Source: Hyphomicrobium sp. NDB2Meth4 (GTDB lineage: Bacteria > Pseudomonadota > Alphaproteobacteria > Rhizobiales > Hyphomicrobiaceae). Taken from it: a DNA stretch of 64,000 nt. The translations under genes and the position numbers were made by a program. The stretch lies in contig NZ_FPEJ01000001.1 of assembly GCF_900117445.1 (NCBI RefSeq), positions 486,501 through 550,500 on the forward strand, read 5' to 3'. The notes under the pieces are model-generated. The model was not told the DNA's origin, did no database searches, and worked only from the letters and a program-made list of their open reading frames with translations. Position 1 is the first letter of the stretch. The number at the start of each line of letters is the position of its first letter. Positions 19,308 through 28,352 of the stretch are shown one piece after another.

Positions 19308-20954
19308 ATGCTCCGCCTCATAGCATTCATCGTTGCCATCGCGTTCATCGCCGCCGGACTGGCCTGGCTTGCCGACCGCCCCGGTGAGCTGATCATGGAA
19401 TGGCAGGGCTACCACATCGAGACGAGCGTGTTCCGCGCGACGGTGCTGCTGGCAGTCTTCGTTGCTGTCGCATTCACCGGCTGGTCGATTGTTCGTAACA
19501 TCTGGTACAGCCCCGCCGCCGTCGGCAACGTGCTGAGCAAGCGCCGTCAGAAGCTGGGCCTTGATGCGCTCTCCAGCGGCATGATCGCGCTCTCGGCCGG
19601 AGACAAGACCGCCGCAACGCGTGCAGCCATCCAGGCACGCAAATCCCTGCCCAATGAACCGCTGACGCATCTCCTGCGCGCCCAGGCAGCCCAACTCACG
19701 GGCGACCGCACAACCGCGCGCCGCATCTTCGAGGCCATGCTCGCCTCGCCCGATACCGAGCAACTCGGATTGCGCGGTCTTTTCCTGGAAGCCCAGCGCG
19801 AGCACGAAACTGAAGCAGCGCGTCATTTCGCCGAGCGCGCCATTGCGCTCAACCCCAAGCTTGCATGGGCGGTCGACGCACTCTTCGATCTGCAATGCCG
19901 TGAGGGCGATTGGGAGGGAGCACTCGACACTCTCGCCGTCGCACGCAAGAACGGACATATCGAACGCCCGTTGGCCGACCGTCGCCGCGCAGTGCTGCTG
20001 ACCGCGCAAGCTCAGGCCTCCGAAGAAGCTGATCCGGAGCGCGCACTGAACCTCGCAGTCGAAGCCAACAGCCTCGCCACCGATCTCGTGCCCGCGGCCG
20101 CCATTGCCGGACGCCTTCTGGCGTCGCGCGGAAACACGCCGCGCGCAGCAAAGATCCTGCAGCGCACTTGGAGCCGCGCCCCCCATCCCGATCTGGCAAC
20201 CGCCTACGCGTACGCTCGCATCGGTGATAGCCCGCGCGACCGCCTCGACCGCGTACGCCAGCTCGCCGCGCTCAGCCCCAACTCCATCGAAGCGCCGATC
20301 GCCGTCGCCAATGCCGCGATCGAGGCGCATCAGTTCGACGAAGCCCGCGCTGCGCTGGAGCCGCTGATCCCATCGCGCATGACACAGCGCGTCGCGACGC
20401 TGATGGCACGCATCGACGGCGAGCAGAACGCAGACAAAGGCCGCGTGCGCGAGTGGCTGGCCCGCGCCGTCAACGCCCCGCGCGATCCCGCGTGGACTGC
20501 CGACGGCTTTGTCGCCGATCGTTGGATGCCCGTGTCTCCAGTCTCGGGCGCGCTCGATGCGTTCCAATGGCGCGTGCCCGTCGAGACGGTCGAGAAGAAT
20601 GCCGACGCAGCGCTAGCGAGCAAGCTCGAGGAGCTCGCGGCACTCGGCATGCGAAGCGATGACGACGACAATGCTCCACCCAGCGCGATTGACGACGACG
20701 CATCTGCGCGCATCGCACCCGCGGCATCTCCACGCGCCGAGCGTCCGGACCAGTCCGCTGCTGCCAAGGCTGCCGCGACGGACGTAACCGCCGTCACGAC
20801 GACGGCGGCATCATCCCGGCGCACGCCCACCATCAAAGGCCGCAACGGCGAGCAACCGACCCGCGTGTTCGTCGCTCCGCGCGCGCCCGATGATCCTGGC
20901 GCAGACTTCGGAGAGGGCGATCCCGACCTGCCCCTCCGGCCGCAACGCGCCTGA
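19308..20954 (+). CDS. hemY: HemY-like TPR membrane protein
   Basis: A 548-residue protein with two N-terminal membrane helices (about residues 4-22 and 42-60) followed by the HemY N-terminal domain and TPR-like helical repeats, e.g. PLTHLLRAQAAQLTGDRTTA and ALNPKLAWAVDALFDLQ. The last ~110 residues are Ala/Thr/Asp-rich and probably disordered. In enterobacteria HemY follows hemD and is linked to haem synthesis, though its biochemistry is unresolved; it is unrelated to Gram-positive HemY oxidase. ATG 19308 was chosen over a TTG at 19299. Last gene of the hem operon. Confidence 0.88.
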   Translation: MLRLIAFIVAIAFIAAGLAWLADRPGELIMEWQGYHIETSVFRATVLLAVFVAVAFTGWSIVRNIWYSPAAVGNVLSKRRQKLGLDALSSGMIALSAGDKTAATRAAIQARKSLPNEPLTHLLRAQAAQLTGDRTTARRIFEAMLASPDTEQLGLRGLFLEAQREHETEAARHFAERAIALNPKLAWAVDALFDLQCREGDWEGALDTLAVARKNGHIERPLADRRRAVLLTAQAQASEEADPERALNLAVEANSLATDLVPAAAIAGRLLASRGNTPRAAKILQRTWSRAPHPDLATAYAYARIGDSPRDRLDRVRQLAALSPNSIEAPIAVANAAIEAHQFDEARAALEPLIPSRMTQRVATLMARIDGEQNADKGRVREWLARAVNAPRDPAWTADGFVADRWMPVSPVSGALDAFQWRVPVETVEKNADAALASKLEELAALGMRSDDDDNAPPSAIDDDASARIAPAASPRAERPDQSAAAKAAATDVTAVTTTAASSRRTPTIKGRNGEQPTRVFVAPRAPDDPGADFGEGDPDLPLRPQRA

Positions 20955-21206
20955 TCTCCCCGCGCTCTGGACGCCGGCTGCGCTTCGCCACGCAGCGGCC
21001 GTGATCGGTGCGTCTTATCAAGACGATGAGGTGCCACGCGCCCAAAACGGCGCCGGCCAAGGCCCCGGTCATGGCCGAGGTCACACCACCGGCCATTTCA
21101 GCCGCTCTCCACAACCAGCCCGCAGCGCACCACTGCCGCACCAGCCGCCGCGGGCGTAGCGTGCCGCTCGGCCGCGTTCCGCGGCTGAACCATTCGGAGA
21201 ACACCG

Positions 21207-21479
21207 ATGTCCACCAGGGCTTTCGCACTGTTGATTGCCACGGCCGCAGTACTGGTCGTTCCCTCCGCCTACGCCGACACGACCGAAGACGACGTCACCT
21301 GGATCAACCAGTGCATTGCCGACAACAAGAAGGAAGGCGCCACGGAAGATGTGGTGCGCAAGTACTGCGTCTGCATGAACAATGCGATGAGCGACAGCGA
21401 GACAAAGTCGATCACCGAGTGGGAAAAGACGCATCCCGACGAGGTGAAGACATGCGATAAGGAAGCCGGCTGGAAGTAG
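21207..21479 (+). CDS. Small secreted protein with four cysteines
   Basis: A 90-residue protein with a signal peptide (residues 1-23, cleavage after AYA) and a mature domain of 67 residues. Cysteines are at 36, 54, 56 and 83, with the pair in KYCVCMNNAM. The charged mature chain (EWEKTHPDEVKTCDKEAGWK) is probably a small periplasmic disulfide-bonded helical protein. I do not recognise the family. The CxC pair is not a c-type haem site, which needs CxxCH. It is preceded by 252 nt with no gene, and no operon partner is evident. Confidence 0.7.
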   Translation: MSTRAFALLIATAAVLVVPSAYADTTEDDVTWINQCIADNKKEGATEDVVRKYCVCMNNAMSDSETKSITEWEKTHPDEVKTCDKEAGWK

Positions 21480-21495
21480 CCGCACCTTAAATTCA

Positions 21496-21538
21496 GCGCG
21501 GCTCGCCACGAAGGCATTTTTCCCGAAGCGAGCCGCGC
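21496..21538. repeat. Long inverted repeat after the small secreted gene
   Basis: A perfect 11-bp inverted repeat, gcgcggctcgc (21496-21506) with gcgagccgcgc (21528-21538), separated by 21 nt. It starts 17 nt past the stop of the small secreted gene. No U-tract follows on the plus strand, so it is not a canonical intrinsic terminator, but it may protect or end that transcript. Confidence 0.45.
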
Positions 21539-21539
21539 C

Positions 21540-22102
21540 CAAGAGCAACATTCACGTCACCAGCGCCTACCTATGCGAAGCGCGAGTTGGGATTTATTCC
21601 CGACAGACGTTGCCATCGGCCCACGGCATTGGCATGAGCAAGTTCCAATCAGCAAATAGATCCCATTCAATTTGCGCATGAATTGGCGCCACCCTGATAA
21701 GCCAGGGCCGTGAGCGCCCGGCCCCAGCCCCTCGACACCGATAAAAAATGCTGACTCAGCGGCTTTTGCCTCACCGGGAAAAGCGAAGCCTGCGCATGTG
21801 AAACTTTGTTACGTCCGTAGGAAGACTACCGCTGGTTCGATTGCACCCGGTTGCCTACGGTCCCTGTGCCACGACGACGCGGCCCGGTGCCTGATCTCAA
21901 CGTACGCATTTGCTGAGCGAGCACCCCCGCGAGGTTCCTTAATGGCAAAGGAGATCGCCACCTCGCTTCTTCAGTCGAACAAACTCGAAGCGATCCTGCC
22001 GACACTCGATTGAACCGGAACTTCTGTCGTTACTCGACCCGGGGCCAACGTGCCGCTCCCGGGAAGGAACGTGGCATGTCTGCAAAGAGGAGAGGAAACC
22101 AC
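21540..22102 (+). promoter_or_regulatory. Long intergenic leader upstream of xoxF
   Basis: About 560 nt without a convincing gene before the methanol dehydrogenase. It should hold the xoxF promoter and operators, but I cannot fix a -35/-10 pair. Two small inverted repeats stand out: ggga-tttat-tccc around 21592-21604, and caatt (21668-21672) with aattg (21681-21685). A strong ribosome binding site, AGGAGAGGA, lies 6-10 nt before the ATG at 22103. A 71-codon open frame at 21798-22013 looks non-coding. Confidence 0.35.
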
Positions 22103-24001
22103 ATGATACGCAGCTCGGTTCTCCTACTCGCCGGCCTATTGATGGCCAGCGCAGTGGGAATGCCAAGTCCCGGAATAGCCGAAACGGCATCCGAGGAAAT
22201 CGACGCCCGCGCCAAGAATCCCGACTGGTGGCCCGCCCCCGGTCGCGACAACAAGCTGACGCGCCACTCGGACCTGAAGGATATCAACACCGACACCATC
22301 AAGAAGCTCGAGTACGTCTGGTCGCAGTCGACCGGCGCACTGCGCGGCCACGAAGGTCAGCCTGTTGTCGTCGAGCACGACGGCAAGCCGATGATGTTCT
22401 TCTCCTCTGGCTGCCCCAACATGGCCCAGTGCAACATCGTCCAGGCACTTGACCTCACCGATCCCGATCACCCCGTCCAGGTGTGGAACTACGTTAAGAA
22501 GACCGATCGTGATGAATCGGCTGTTCCGCGCGCCTGCTGCGACACCGTCCATCGCGGCGTCAACTACGCTAAGGGCAAGGTCGTCTATCACACCCTCGAC
22601 GGCTTCGTGATCGCGCTCGACGCTTCGACCGGCAAAGAGGTCTGGGTCGTCAAGCACGCCTATCCCGAGCACGGCGAGACCATCACCGGTCCGACGCTGA
22701 TCGCCGAGAACCTCGTGATCGCCGGCTTCGGTGGTGACGAGTTCGCTGCCCGCGGCCGCCTCACGGCCTACGACATCGACACCGGTAAGGTCGTGTGGAA
22801 CTGCCACTCGACGGGTGCCGACAAAGACGTCTGCATGACGCCCGACACCAACAAGGCCAACCCGCACTTCGGCACCGCTGGCAAGGATCTCGGCATCTCC
22901 ACGTATCCTGAGACCAACGGCGGCGAGTGGAAGATCGGCGGCGGCTCTTACTGGGCGTGGGGCAGCTACGATCCGGAACTGAAGCTTGTCTACTGGTCGA
23001 CCGGCAACCCCGGCCACTGGAGCCCGAGCTATCGTTGCGGCGACAAGACCCACGAAGAGTGCAACACCGGCAAGTGGGACAACAAGTGGTCGATGACCAT
23101 TTTCGCCCGCAAAGTCGACACCGGCGAGGTCGCCTGGGCCTACCAGATGACTCCGTTCGACCAGTGGGACTATGACGGCGTCAACGAGAACATTCTTACC
23201 GACATGGACGTCGACGGTAAGAAGGTGAAGACGCTCACCCACTTCGACCGTAACGGCTTTGCCTACGTCCTCAACCGCGAGAACGGCACGCTGCTGCGCG
23301 CCAACAAGTTCGTCACGGTGAACTGGGCCGAGAAGGTCGACCTCAAGACCGGCCGTCCGATCAAGGTGCGCGAGCATTCTCCGTTCGAGGTTGGCCGCAA
23401 CACCCAGGCTTGCCCGTCTGCGATGGGCGGCAAGGACCAGCAGCCGTGCTCGGTCGATCCTAAGGAGCCTAACAAGTTCTACTGCCCCACCAACAACTGG
23501 TGCATGGAGGACGAACCTCAGGAGCGCACGCACACGCAGCAGGGCACGGTCTACGTGTTCGCCAACGTGTACATGTACCCCGAGAAGCCCGGCATCGCTG
23601 GCAAGCTGAAGAAGTTCGACGTGCTTGCAGGCAAGGCTGATTGGGAAATCCCCGATCCGTATCCGAACTGGGGCGGCACCATGGTCACCGACGGCGGCCT
23701 CGTGTTCTACGGTTCGAACAACGGTGACTTCCGCGCTGTCGACCGCAACTCTGGCAAGGTTCTTTGGCAGAAGCGTCTCGGCTCGGGCATCATCGGCAAC
23801 CCGATCACCTACAAGGTGAAGGGCAAGCAGTACGTGTCGATCTTCGCCGGCCTCGGCGGCTGGATCGGCATCCCGGTCACTGCTGGCCTCGACATGGACG
23901 ACAAGTACGGCGCCATCGGTGCCACGGCCATGGCGAAGGCAACCGGCCTCGACAAGATCCCGCAGGCCGGCATGCTCTACACCTTCCGTCTCGGTGAATA
24001 A
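22103..24001 (+). CDS. xoxF: PQQ methanol dehydrogenase, lanthanide-type (XoxF family)
   Basis: A 632-residue periplasmic quinoprotein that oxidises methanol to formaldehyde or formate. A signal peptide covers about residues 1-29 (ends GIAETA). The eight-bladed propeller carries the vicinal disulfide Cys145-Cys146 (RACCDTVHRG), the PQQ-stacking Trp in GGGSYWAW, and metal ligands Glu213 (GDEFAARG), Asn302 (TGNPGHW), Asp356 and Asp358 (DQWDYDG). The second Asp is the lanthanide signature; calcium enzymes (MxaF) have Ala there. It carries extra cysteines, including a short insertion around RCGDKTHEECNTGKW. No xoxG cytochrome c lies nearby. The clade within XoxF was not resolved. Confidence 0.93.
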   Translation: MIRSSVLLLAGLLMASAVGMPSPGIAETASEEIDARAKNPDWWPAPGRDNKLTRHSDLKDINTDTIKKLEYVWSQSTGALRGHEGQPVVVEHDGKPMMFFSSGCPNMAQCNIVQALDLTDPDHPVQVWNYVKKTDRDESAVPRACCDTVHRGVNYAKGKVVYHTLDGFVIALDASTGKEVWVVKHAYPEHGETITGPTLIAENLVIAGFGGDEFAARGRLTAYDIDTGKVVWNCHSTGADKDVCMTPDTNKANPHFGTAGKDLGISTYPETNGGEWKIGGGSYWAWGSYDPELKLVYWSTGNPGHWSPSYRCGDKTHEECNTGKWDNKWSMTIFARKVDTGEVAWAYQMTPFDQWDYDGVNENILTDMDVDGKKVKTLTHFDRNGFAYVLNRENGTLLRANKFVTVNWAEKVDLKTGRPIKVREHSPFEVGRNTQACPSAMGGKDQQPCSVDPKEPNKFYCPTNNWCMEDEPQERTHTQQGTVYVFANVYMYPEKPGIAGKLKKFDVLAGKADWEIPDPYPNWGGTMVTDGGLVFYGSNNGDFRAVDRNSGKVLWQKRLGSGIIGNPITYKVKGKQYVSIFAGLGGWIGIPVTAGLDMDDKYGAIGATAMAKATGLDKIPQAGMLYTFRLGE

Positions 24002-24030
24002 GCCCGCCTGAGATCCACGAAAGCTGGCGT

Positions 24031-24058
24031 CCGGTGCTGCGCGCACCGGGCGCCTTTT
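24031..24058 (+). terminator. Terminator-like hairpin between xoxF and the XoxJ-ankyrin gene
   Basis: Stem ccggtgc (24031-24037) with gcaccgg (24043-24049), a 5-nt loop, then gcgcctttt with four T at 24055-24058. It lies 30 nt after the xoxF stop. It may act as a partial terminator, giving more xoxF than downstream transcript. Confidence 0.55.
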
Positions 24059-24088
24059 CCGCCTCTGCAATCAGCGAAGTCGTACCCA

Positions 24089-25876
24089 ATGCATCAGCGC
24101 GTATTTCTGTTCGCCGCGGCTATTCTGGGCGTCATCGGCAGCACCAATGTCGAATCCGCCGAGCGCAAGGACTACACTCTCTCAGCACCCTACGAGGAGC
24201 TGACCCCAGCCGAGATCGCCGCCGCCAAGCGCGCCGCCAAGCAGCGAAAGATCACGCAGCTCTCGGTCTGCGCCGACCCCGGCAACATGCCCCTGTCAGA
24301 CAATCAGCAGCAGGGCTTTCAGAACAAGATCATCGAGGCGGTCGCCGCCGAGATGGGCGCGCGCGTCAGCTATTTCTGGCGCCCCTATCTTGAACGCGGA
24401 CTTACTCGCGAGACATTCGCCAACAACGAGTGCGACGTGCTGCTCGACATGCCGTCGGATTCAGCTTCGGTGCTCACCAGCATCCCGATCTATCGCTCGA
24501 CCTACGTGCTCGCCTATCCCACCGACAAGCACTACGACTTCAAGAGCCTCGACGATCCGCGCCTGAAGAAGTTGCGCATCGGTACTTACCAGCACTCGGC
24601 CATCCGCATCGTGCTCGCCCAGCACGGCATCAAGAACCTCGACTCCCTCGCGCTTGTCACTTCCGACGCCGACCTGCGGCCGGAGAACCAGCCTTGGCGC
24701 CAGGTGCAGGACGTAATGGACGGCAAGCTCGACGTCGTCGGCGTCTGGGGCCCGTTCGCGGGCTGGCTGAAGACGATGAAGCACGAGCCCATCACGCTGC
24801 AACCGGTCAACCTCATGGAAGACCGCATCCCGCTTGAGTTCTCGCTCTCCATCGGCGTGCAGAACACCGACGTGGTCCTGAAGTTCATGCTCGACAATGC
24901 GCTGATGGCGCGCCGCGACGAGGTTGCGAAAATCCTAGCGGACTATGGCGTCCCGCTCGTTCAGTGCAGCGACTGCGTGGTCTCCGGCGATATCCCTTCG
25001 CACGGTTCCTACGATAAGGAGGTCGCCCGCAAATATTCGGAGCGCTACCTCGAATCCGCCAAGCGGCAGGAGCGCGAGGCCACTCCCTCGCCCGACCAGG
25101 TCGTCACCGACGACAAGCTCGAGAATTGGCTGGCGGACGGCGCCGACATCCGCACCGAACTCGCCAATGCCATCCTCAGCTTCGACAAGGACCGCGTGCA
25201 GCTCTTGCTCTCAAAGGGAGCCAAGGCCAACGCCCTCGACGATCAGGGCTTGGCACCGCTGCACGTCGCAATCCAAAACCGAAGCTCCGACCTGGCCTCG
25301 CTTCTTATCGAGCACGGTGCCGATCCCAATCAGCCTGACAACGACGGCATCACTCCGCTCACCTACGCCATCAACCGCAACCACGTGCCTTCCATCAAGC
25401 TGCTCGTCGCCCACGGCGCCGACGTAAACGCCAGGAACAAGCAAGGCTATACGCCGCTCGAATTTGCCATCGGAGATGACAAGCTGTTTGCGGCCCAGGC
25501 GCTCATTGATGCCGGCGGCGATGTCAGCAGCGCCAATGGCAGCCAGAAGGTTACGCCATTGATGCTCATCGCTTCCAAGATTGCGCCGCAGGCCCGCACC
25601 ACGCATCTCGCTGGCGGCCCCACGCCGATCGACATCGCCAAAGAGCTCATCGAGCACGGCGCTGACGTCAATGCCAAATCAGCCTCGGGCATCACGCCTC
25701 TCATGGTTGCGGCCGGCAACAACAACGCCCCGATGATCGGCTTTCTTCTCTCGAAGGGGGCCGACCCCGCGCTCAAAAACAACATTGGCAAGACGGCCCT
25801 TGATATCGCACGCGACGCGCGCAACGAGGTCGCAACAAGCGCACTGCAGTTGCTTTCCGTTCCCGCGCCAAACTGA
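24089..25876 (+). CDS. XoxJ/MoxJ-like periplasmic binding protein fused to ankyrin repeats
   Basis: A 595-residue protein with a signal peptide (MHQRVFLFAAAILGVIGSTN). Residues ~50-300 form a type II solute-binding fold of the quinoprotein-dehydrogenase-associated group: LSVCADPGNMPLSDNQQQGF, WRPYLERGLTRETFANNECDVLLDMP, and RIGTYQHSAIRIVLAQHGI. Members (MxaJ/XoxJ) bind and help mature the methanol dehydrogenase. From about residue 350 there are six or so ankyrin repeats, e.g. DQGLAPLHVAIQNRSSDLAS and GITPLMVAAGNNNAPMIGFL. The two parts are one uninterrupted frame. The gene is 87 nt after xoxF. The role of the repeats is unknown; docking a partner in the periplasm is my inference. Confidence 0.88.
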   Translation: MHQRVFLFAAAILGVIGSTNVESAERKDYTLSAPYEELTPAEIAAAKRAAKQRKITQLSVCADPGNMPLSDNQQQGFQNKIIEAVAAEMGARVSYFWRPYLERGLTRETFANNECDVLLDMPSDSASVLTSIPIYRSTYVLAYPTDKHYDFKSLDDPRLKKLRIGTYQHSAIRIVLAQHGIKNLDSLALVTSDADLRPENQPWRQVQDVMDGKLDVVGVWGPFAGWLKTMKHEPITLQPVNLMEDRIPLEFSLSIGVQNTDVVLKFMLDNALMARRDEVAKILADYGVPLVQCSDCVVSGDIPSHGSYDKEVARKYSERYLESAKRQEREATPSPDQVVTDDKLENWLADGADIRTELANAILSFDKDRVQLLLSKGAKANALDDQGLAPLHVAIQNRSSDLASLLIEHGADPNQPDNDGITPLTYAINRNHVPSIKLLVAHGADVNARNKQGYTPLEFAIGDDKLFAAQALIDAGGDVSSANGSQKVTPLMLIASKIAPQARTTHLAGGPTPIDIAKELIEHGADVNAKSASGITPLMVAAGNNNAPMIGFLLSKGADPALKNNIGKTALDIARDARNEVATSALQLLSVPAPN

Positions 25877-25963
25877 ACGGCATCGTCTACGATCATGATG
25901 CCATGACGACCGCGGCAGTTCTCAAGAGAGGCGCCTCGCGTCCACGAACAACGGACAGATAGA

Positions 25964-26926
25964 ATGCGCAGACCACTAAGCCTGCTTCTCGCCTCCCTTT
26001 TGGCTTCCGCGTCTGCCGACGCCGCCCAGTTGTTCGTGAGCAACGAAAAGGACAACACCGTCACCGTTCTCGACAGCGAGACCATGAAGCCGGTGAAAGT
26101 CATCAAGGTCGGTCAGCGCCCTCGCGGCATCCGCATCACGCCGGACTTCAAATCCGTCCTCGTCTGCGCCGGAGATGACGACGCCATCGACGTCATCGAC
26201 ACCGAAAAGCTGGAAGTCACACGATCCATCCCCACACTTGCCGACCCCGAGTACCTCGAAGTCGAACCGAACGGAAAGCGAATGTTCATCGCCAACGAGG
26301 ACGACGCCATGGTCTCCGTCCTCGACATCGCGAGCGGCAAAGTCGAAGCCGAAATCGCCGTCGGCATCGAACCCGAAGGCGTGGCATTCAGTCCCGATGG
26401 CAAGCACGCAGTCGCGACGTCAGAATCGACCAGCATGGCGCACGTCATCGACACCACCACATTCAAGCTCATTGCGAACGTGCTGGTGGATACGCGCCCG
26501 CGCGCAGCGCTGTATGAGCCTGGCGGCAAGCGCTTCTGGGTCACGTCCGAGGTCGGCGGAACTCTCGCCGTCATCGACGCCGAAACCTACAAAATTACCA
26601 GGAAGGTTGGATTTGAGATCGAAGGCGTGCGCTCCGAGCTCATTCAGCCGCTCGGCATTCGCTTCTCCAAGGATGGTAAGCGCGGGTTCGTCGCCCTCGG
26701 TCGCGCCAACCGTATCGCCGTCATCGACGTCGAAAGCCTCAAGGTGACGAACTACATCCTCGTCGGACAGCGTCCCTGGCACATGGAGTTGTCTCCCGAC
26801 GGCGATAAGCTCTACGTCGCCAACGGCCTCACCAACGACATCACAATTATCGACGTGCCCAGCCTGCGGGCCGAGCGCTCCGTCCCCGTCGGGCGCCTGC
26901 CATGGGGCATCGCCATTAAACCCTGA
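25964..26926 (+). CDS. PQQ-dependent-catabolism-associated beta-propeller protein
   Basis: A 320-residue secreted protein with a signal peptide (residues 1-20, ends ADA). The mature chain is about seven YVTN-type blades, each with a pattern such as LFVSNEKDNTVTVLD, VLVCAGDDDAIDVIDTEKL and LYVANGLTNDITIIDVPSL. It matches the propeller family found with PQQ alcohol dehydrogenase systems; its exact role there is not established. It follows the XoxJ-ankyrin gene by 87 nt on the same strand, so it probably belongs to the xox cluster. It ends 25 nt from the convergent sensor kinase gene. Confidence 0.87.
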   Translation: MRRPLSLLLASLLASASADAAQLFVSNEKDNTVTVLDSETMKPVKVIKVGQRPRGIRITPDFKSVLVCAGDDDAIDVIDTEKLEVTRSIPTLADPEYLEVEPNGKRMFIANEDDAMVSVLDIASGKVEAEIAVGIEPEGVAFSPDGKHAVATSESTSMAHVIDTTTFKLIANVLVDTRPRAALYEPGGKRFWVTSEVGGTLAVIDAETYKITRKVGFEIEGVRSELIQPLGIRFSKDGKRGFVALGRANRIAVIDVESLKVTNYILVGQRPWHMELSPDGDKLYVANGLTNDITIIDVPSLRAERSVPVGRLPWGIAIKP

Positions 26927-26951
26927 TTGCGTAGCTTTTAAACAGCAGGCT

Positions 26952-28352
26952 CTACACCGCCATCCTGCCGCCGGCCGCCGTGCCGCGTTCCAGCGCCACC
27001 GGAATCCGCGCTTCCAGCGCGACGCCGCCGCTGCTGGCCGTGCCAATCTTGATGTCGCCCCCCGTCGCCCGCACCCGTTCTGACATACCGGCGATGCCGT
27101 AACCGGGCTTCATGCCATCCGGCAAACCACGGCCATCGTCGCAGATCGTAACTCGCACCACAGGCTGCCCGGCAGGTTGCCCCGGCGTTTGCATCGCGGC
27201 TGGCGCCCCCGGCGCGTTCGCTATTTCTACGCCCACGTCGATCACCGTCGCCTGCCCGTGCTTCAGCGCATTCGTCAGGCCCTCCTGCACCACGCGATAA
27301 ATCGTAAGATTACTCGTCTCATCGCAGTGGGAGACCGCATCATCGACGTCGAGGTTGATCGTCATCTCCAGATGATCCTCCTGCAACAGCGCCACGAGCG
27401 ACTTCAGCTTCGCTTTCAATCCGAACTCGTCGAGCCCGATCGGGCGCAACTTGTGCAGAACGCGCCTGTTCTTGCTCTGGATCATCTCCATTCGCTCAAC
27501 GATCGTATCGCACGATGCAAGCAGCTTCGCCCGGTCGTTCCCCCCTCGCTGCAGCTCGCCCTTAAGCGCCGTCACCGCCGCACGCACGGCGAACATGTAC
27601 GGCCCGAGCTCATCATGCAGCTCTCTTGCGAGTTCCTTGCGCTCCTCGTCCTGAATGAAAACGATCCGCTGAGCGAGACGCCGGTTCTCTGAAATCGTCC
27701 CGTCCAGCGTCGCCGCCAGGCGATTGAGCTTGCGGCAGATGTCGGCGATCTCCGGCGGGCCTTCCTCCGGAACGGCGACGTCATAGCGTCCGGAATCGAG
27801 CTGAAGCAGTGCCTCGCCAACCGTCTTGATCGGTTTCAACAGGTGCCCCACGAGCAAGCTCATCGCCAGCACCGTTGCGATCGCGAGCAACCCGCCCACA
27901 ACCACGGTCGTCTCGATCGACTCCCAAATCTCCGCAGCCTCGTGATCAGCCCGCGGCGCAATGATCAGCGTGCCGAAATCCTGCCCGTTCACCCGCACCG
28001 GCATTTCGACCGCAGGCGAAGGCTCCGCCAGCGCATTGAGCCACGCCGGCGCCTCGCCCTCGACCGGCTTGGCGGCAGCCTTCGCCGCGTCCAAATCACC
28101 TTCGCGATAGATGTTGACGTGCCGAAGATTCCCGAGATGCTCCAGTAACACCTTGAGGCGCTCGCCCGGATCCGGCGTGCCCTGCAGACTGGCGATCGCC
28201 GTCTCGACGAACTCGACGCCCAGCCGCTTGATGCTGTCATTCTCGGCCCTGATGCGCGGCCCCGCACTCACCACCATGACGATCACGGACGACATGAGCG
28301 CCAGCAGCAGCAGCGCTATGAACAGCGCATTGAGCCGGAAGCGGATAGACAT
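26952..28352 (-). CDS. NarL-type sensor histidine kinase, MoxY-like
   Basis: A 466-residue membrane kinase. Two membrane helices (about residues 8-30 and 148-170) flank a ~115-residue periplasmic sensor domain. A HAMP region follows, then the HisKA_3 box with phospho-acceptor His in LARELHDELGP near residue 241, and a HATPase with ICDDGRGLPDG and YGIAGMSERVRATGG. This architecture matches MoxY, the kinase that controls methanol oxidation genes in Paracoccus; the link here is by type and position beside the xox cluster. Divergent from the response regulator at 28463 and probably its partner. Confidence 0.88.
   Translation of the reverse strand: MSIRFRLNALFIALLLLALMSSVIVMVVSAGPRIRAENDSIKRLGVEFVETAIASLQGTPDPGERLKVLLEHLGNLRHVNIYREGDLDAAKAAAKPVEGEAPAWLNALAEPSPAVEMPVRVNGQDFGTLIIAPRADHEAAEIWESIETTVVVGGLLAIATVLAMSLLVGHLLKPIKTVGEALLQLDSGRYDVAVPEEGPPEIADICRKLNRLAATLDGTISENRRLAQRIVFIQDEERKELARELHDELGPYMFAVRAAVTALKGELQRGGNDRAKLLASCDTIVERMEMIQSKNRRVLHKLRPIGLDEFGLKAKLKSLVALLQEDHLEMTINLDVDDAVSHCDETSNLTIYRVVQEGLTNALKHGQATVIDVGVEIANAPGAPAAMQTPGQPAGQPVVRVTICDDGRGLPDGMKPGYGIAGMSERVRATGGDIKIGTASSGGVALEARIPVALERGTAAGGRMAV

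Noticed and set aside
21798-22013. A 71-codon open frame in the xoxF leader.
   Set aside because: No ribosome binding site or recognisable domain; a non-coding leader is simpler.
22010-22102. A longer xoxF start at 22010.
   Set aside because: The ATG at 22103 has a strong AGGAG-type site and directly begins a signal peptide.
22103-24001. Calling this gene mxaF (calcium methanol dehydrogenase).
   Set aside because: The residue two past the catalytic Asp is Asp (WDYD), which marks the lanthanide type; mxaG and mxaI are absent.
22136-24070. A long minus-strand open frame opposite xoxF (about 644 codons).
   Set aside because: A mirror of GC-rich codon usage in xoxF; it has no family motifs, while the plus strand encodes a clear quinoprotein.
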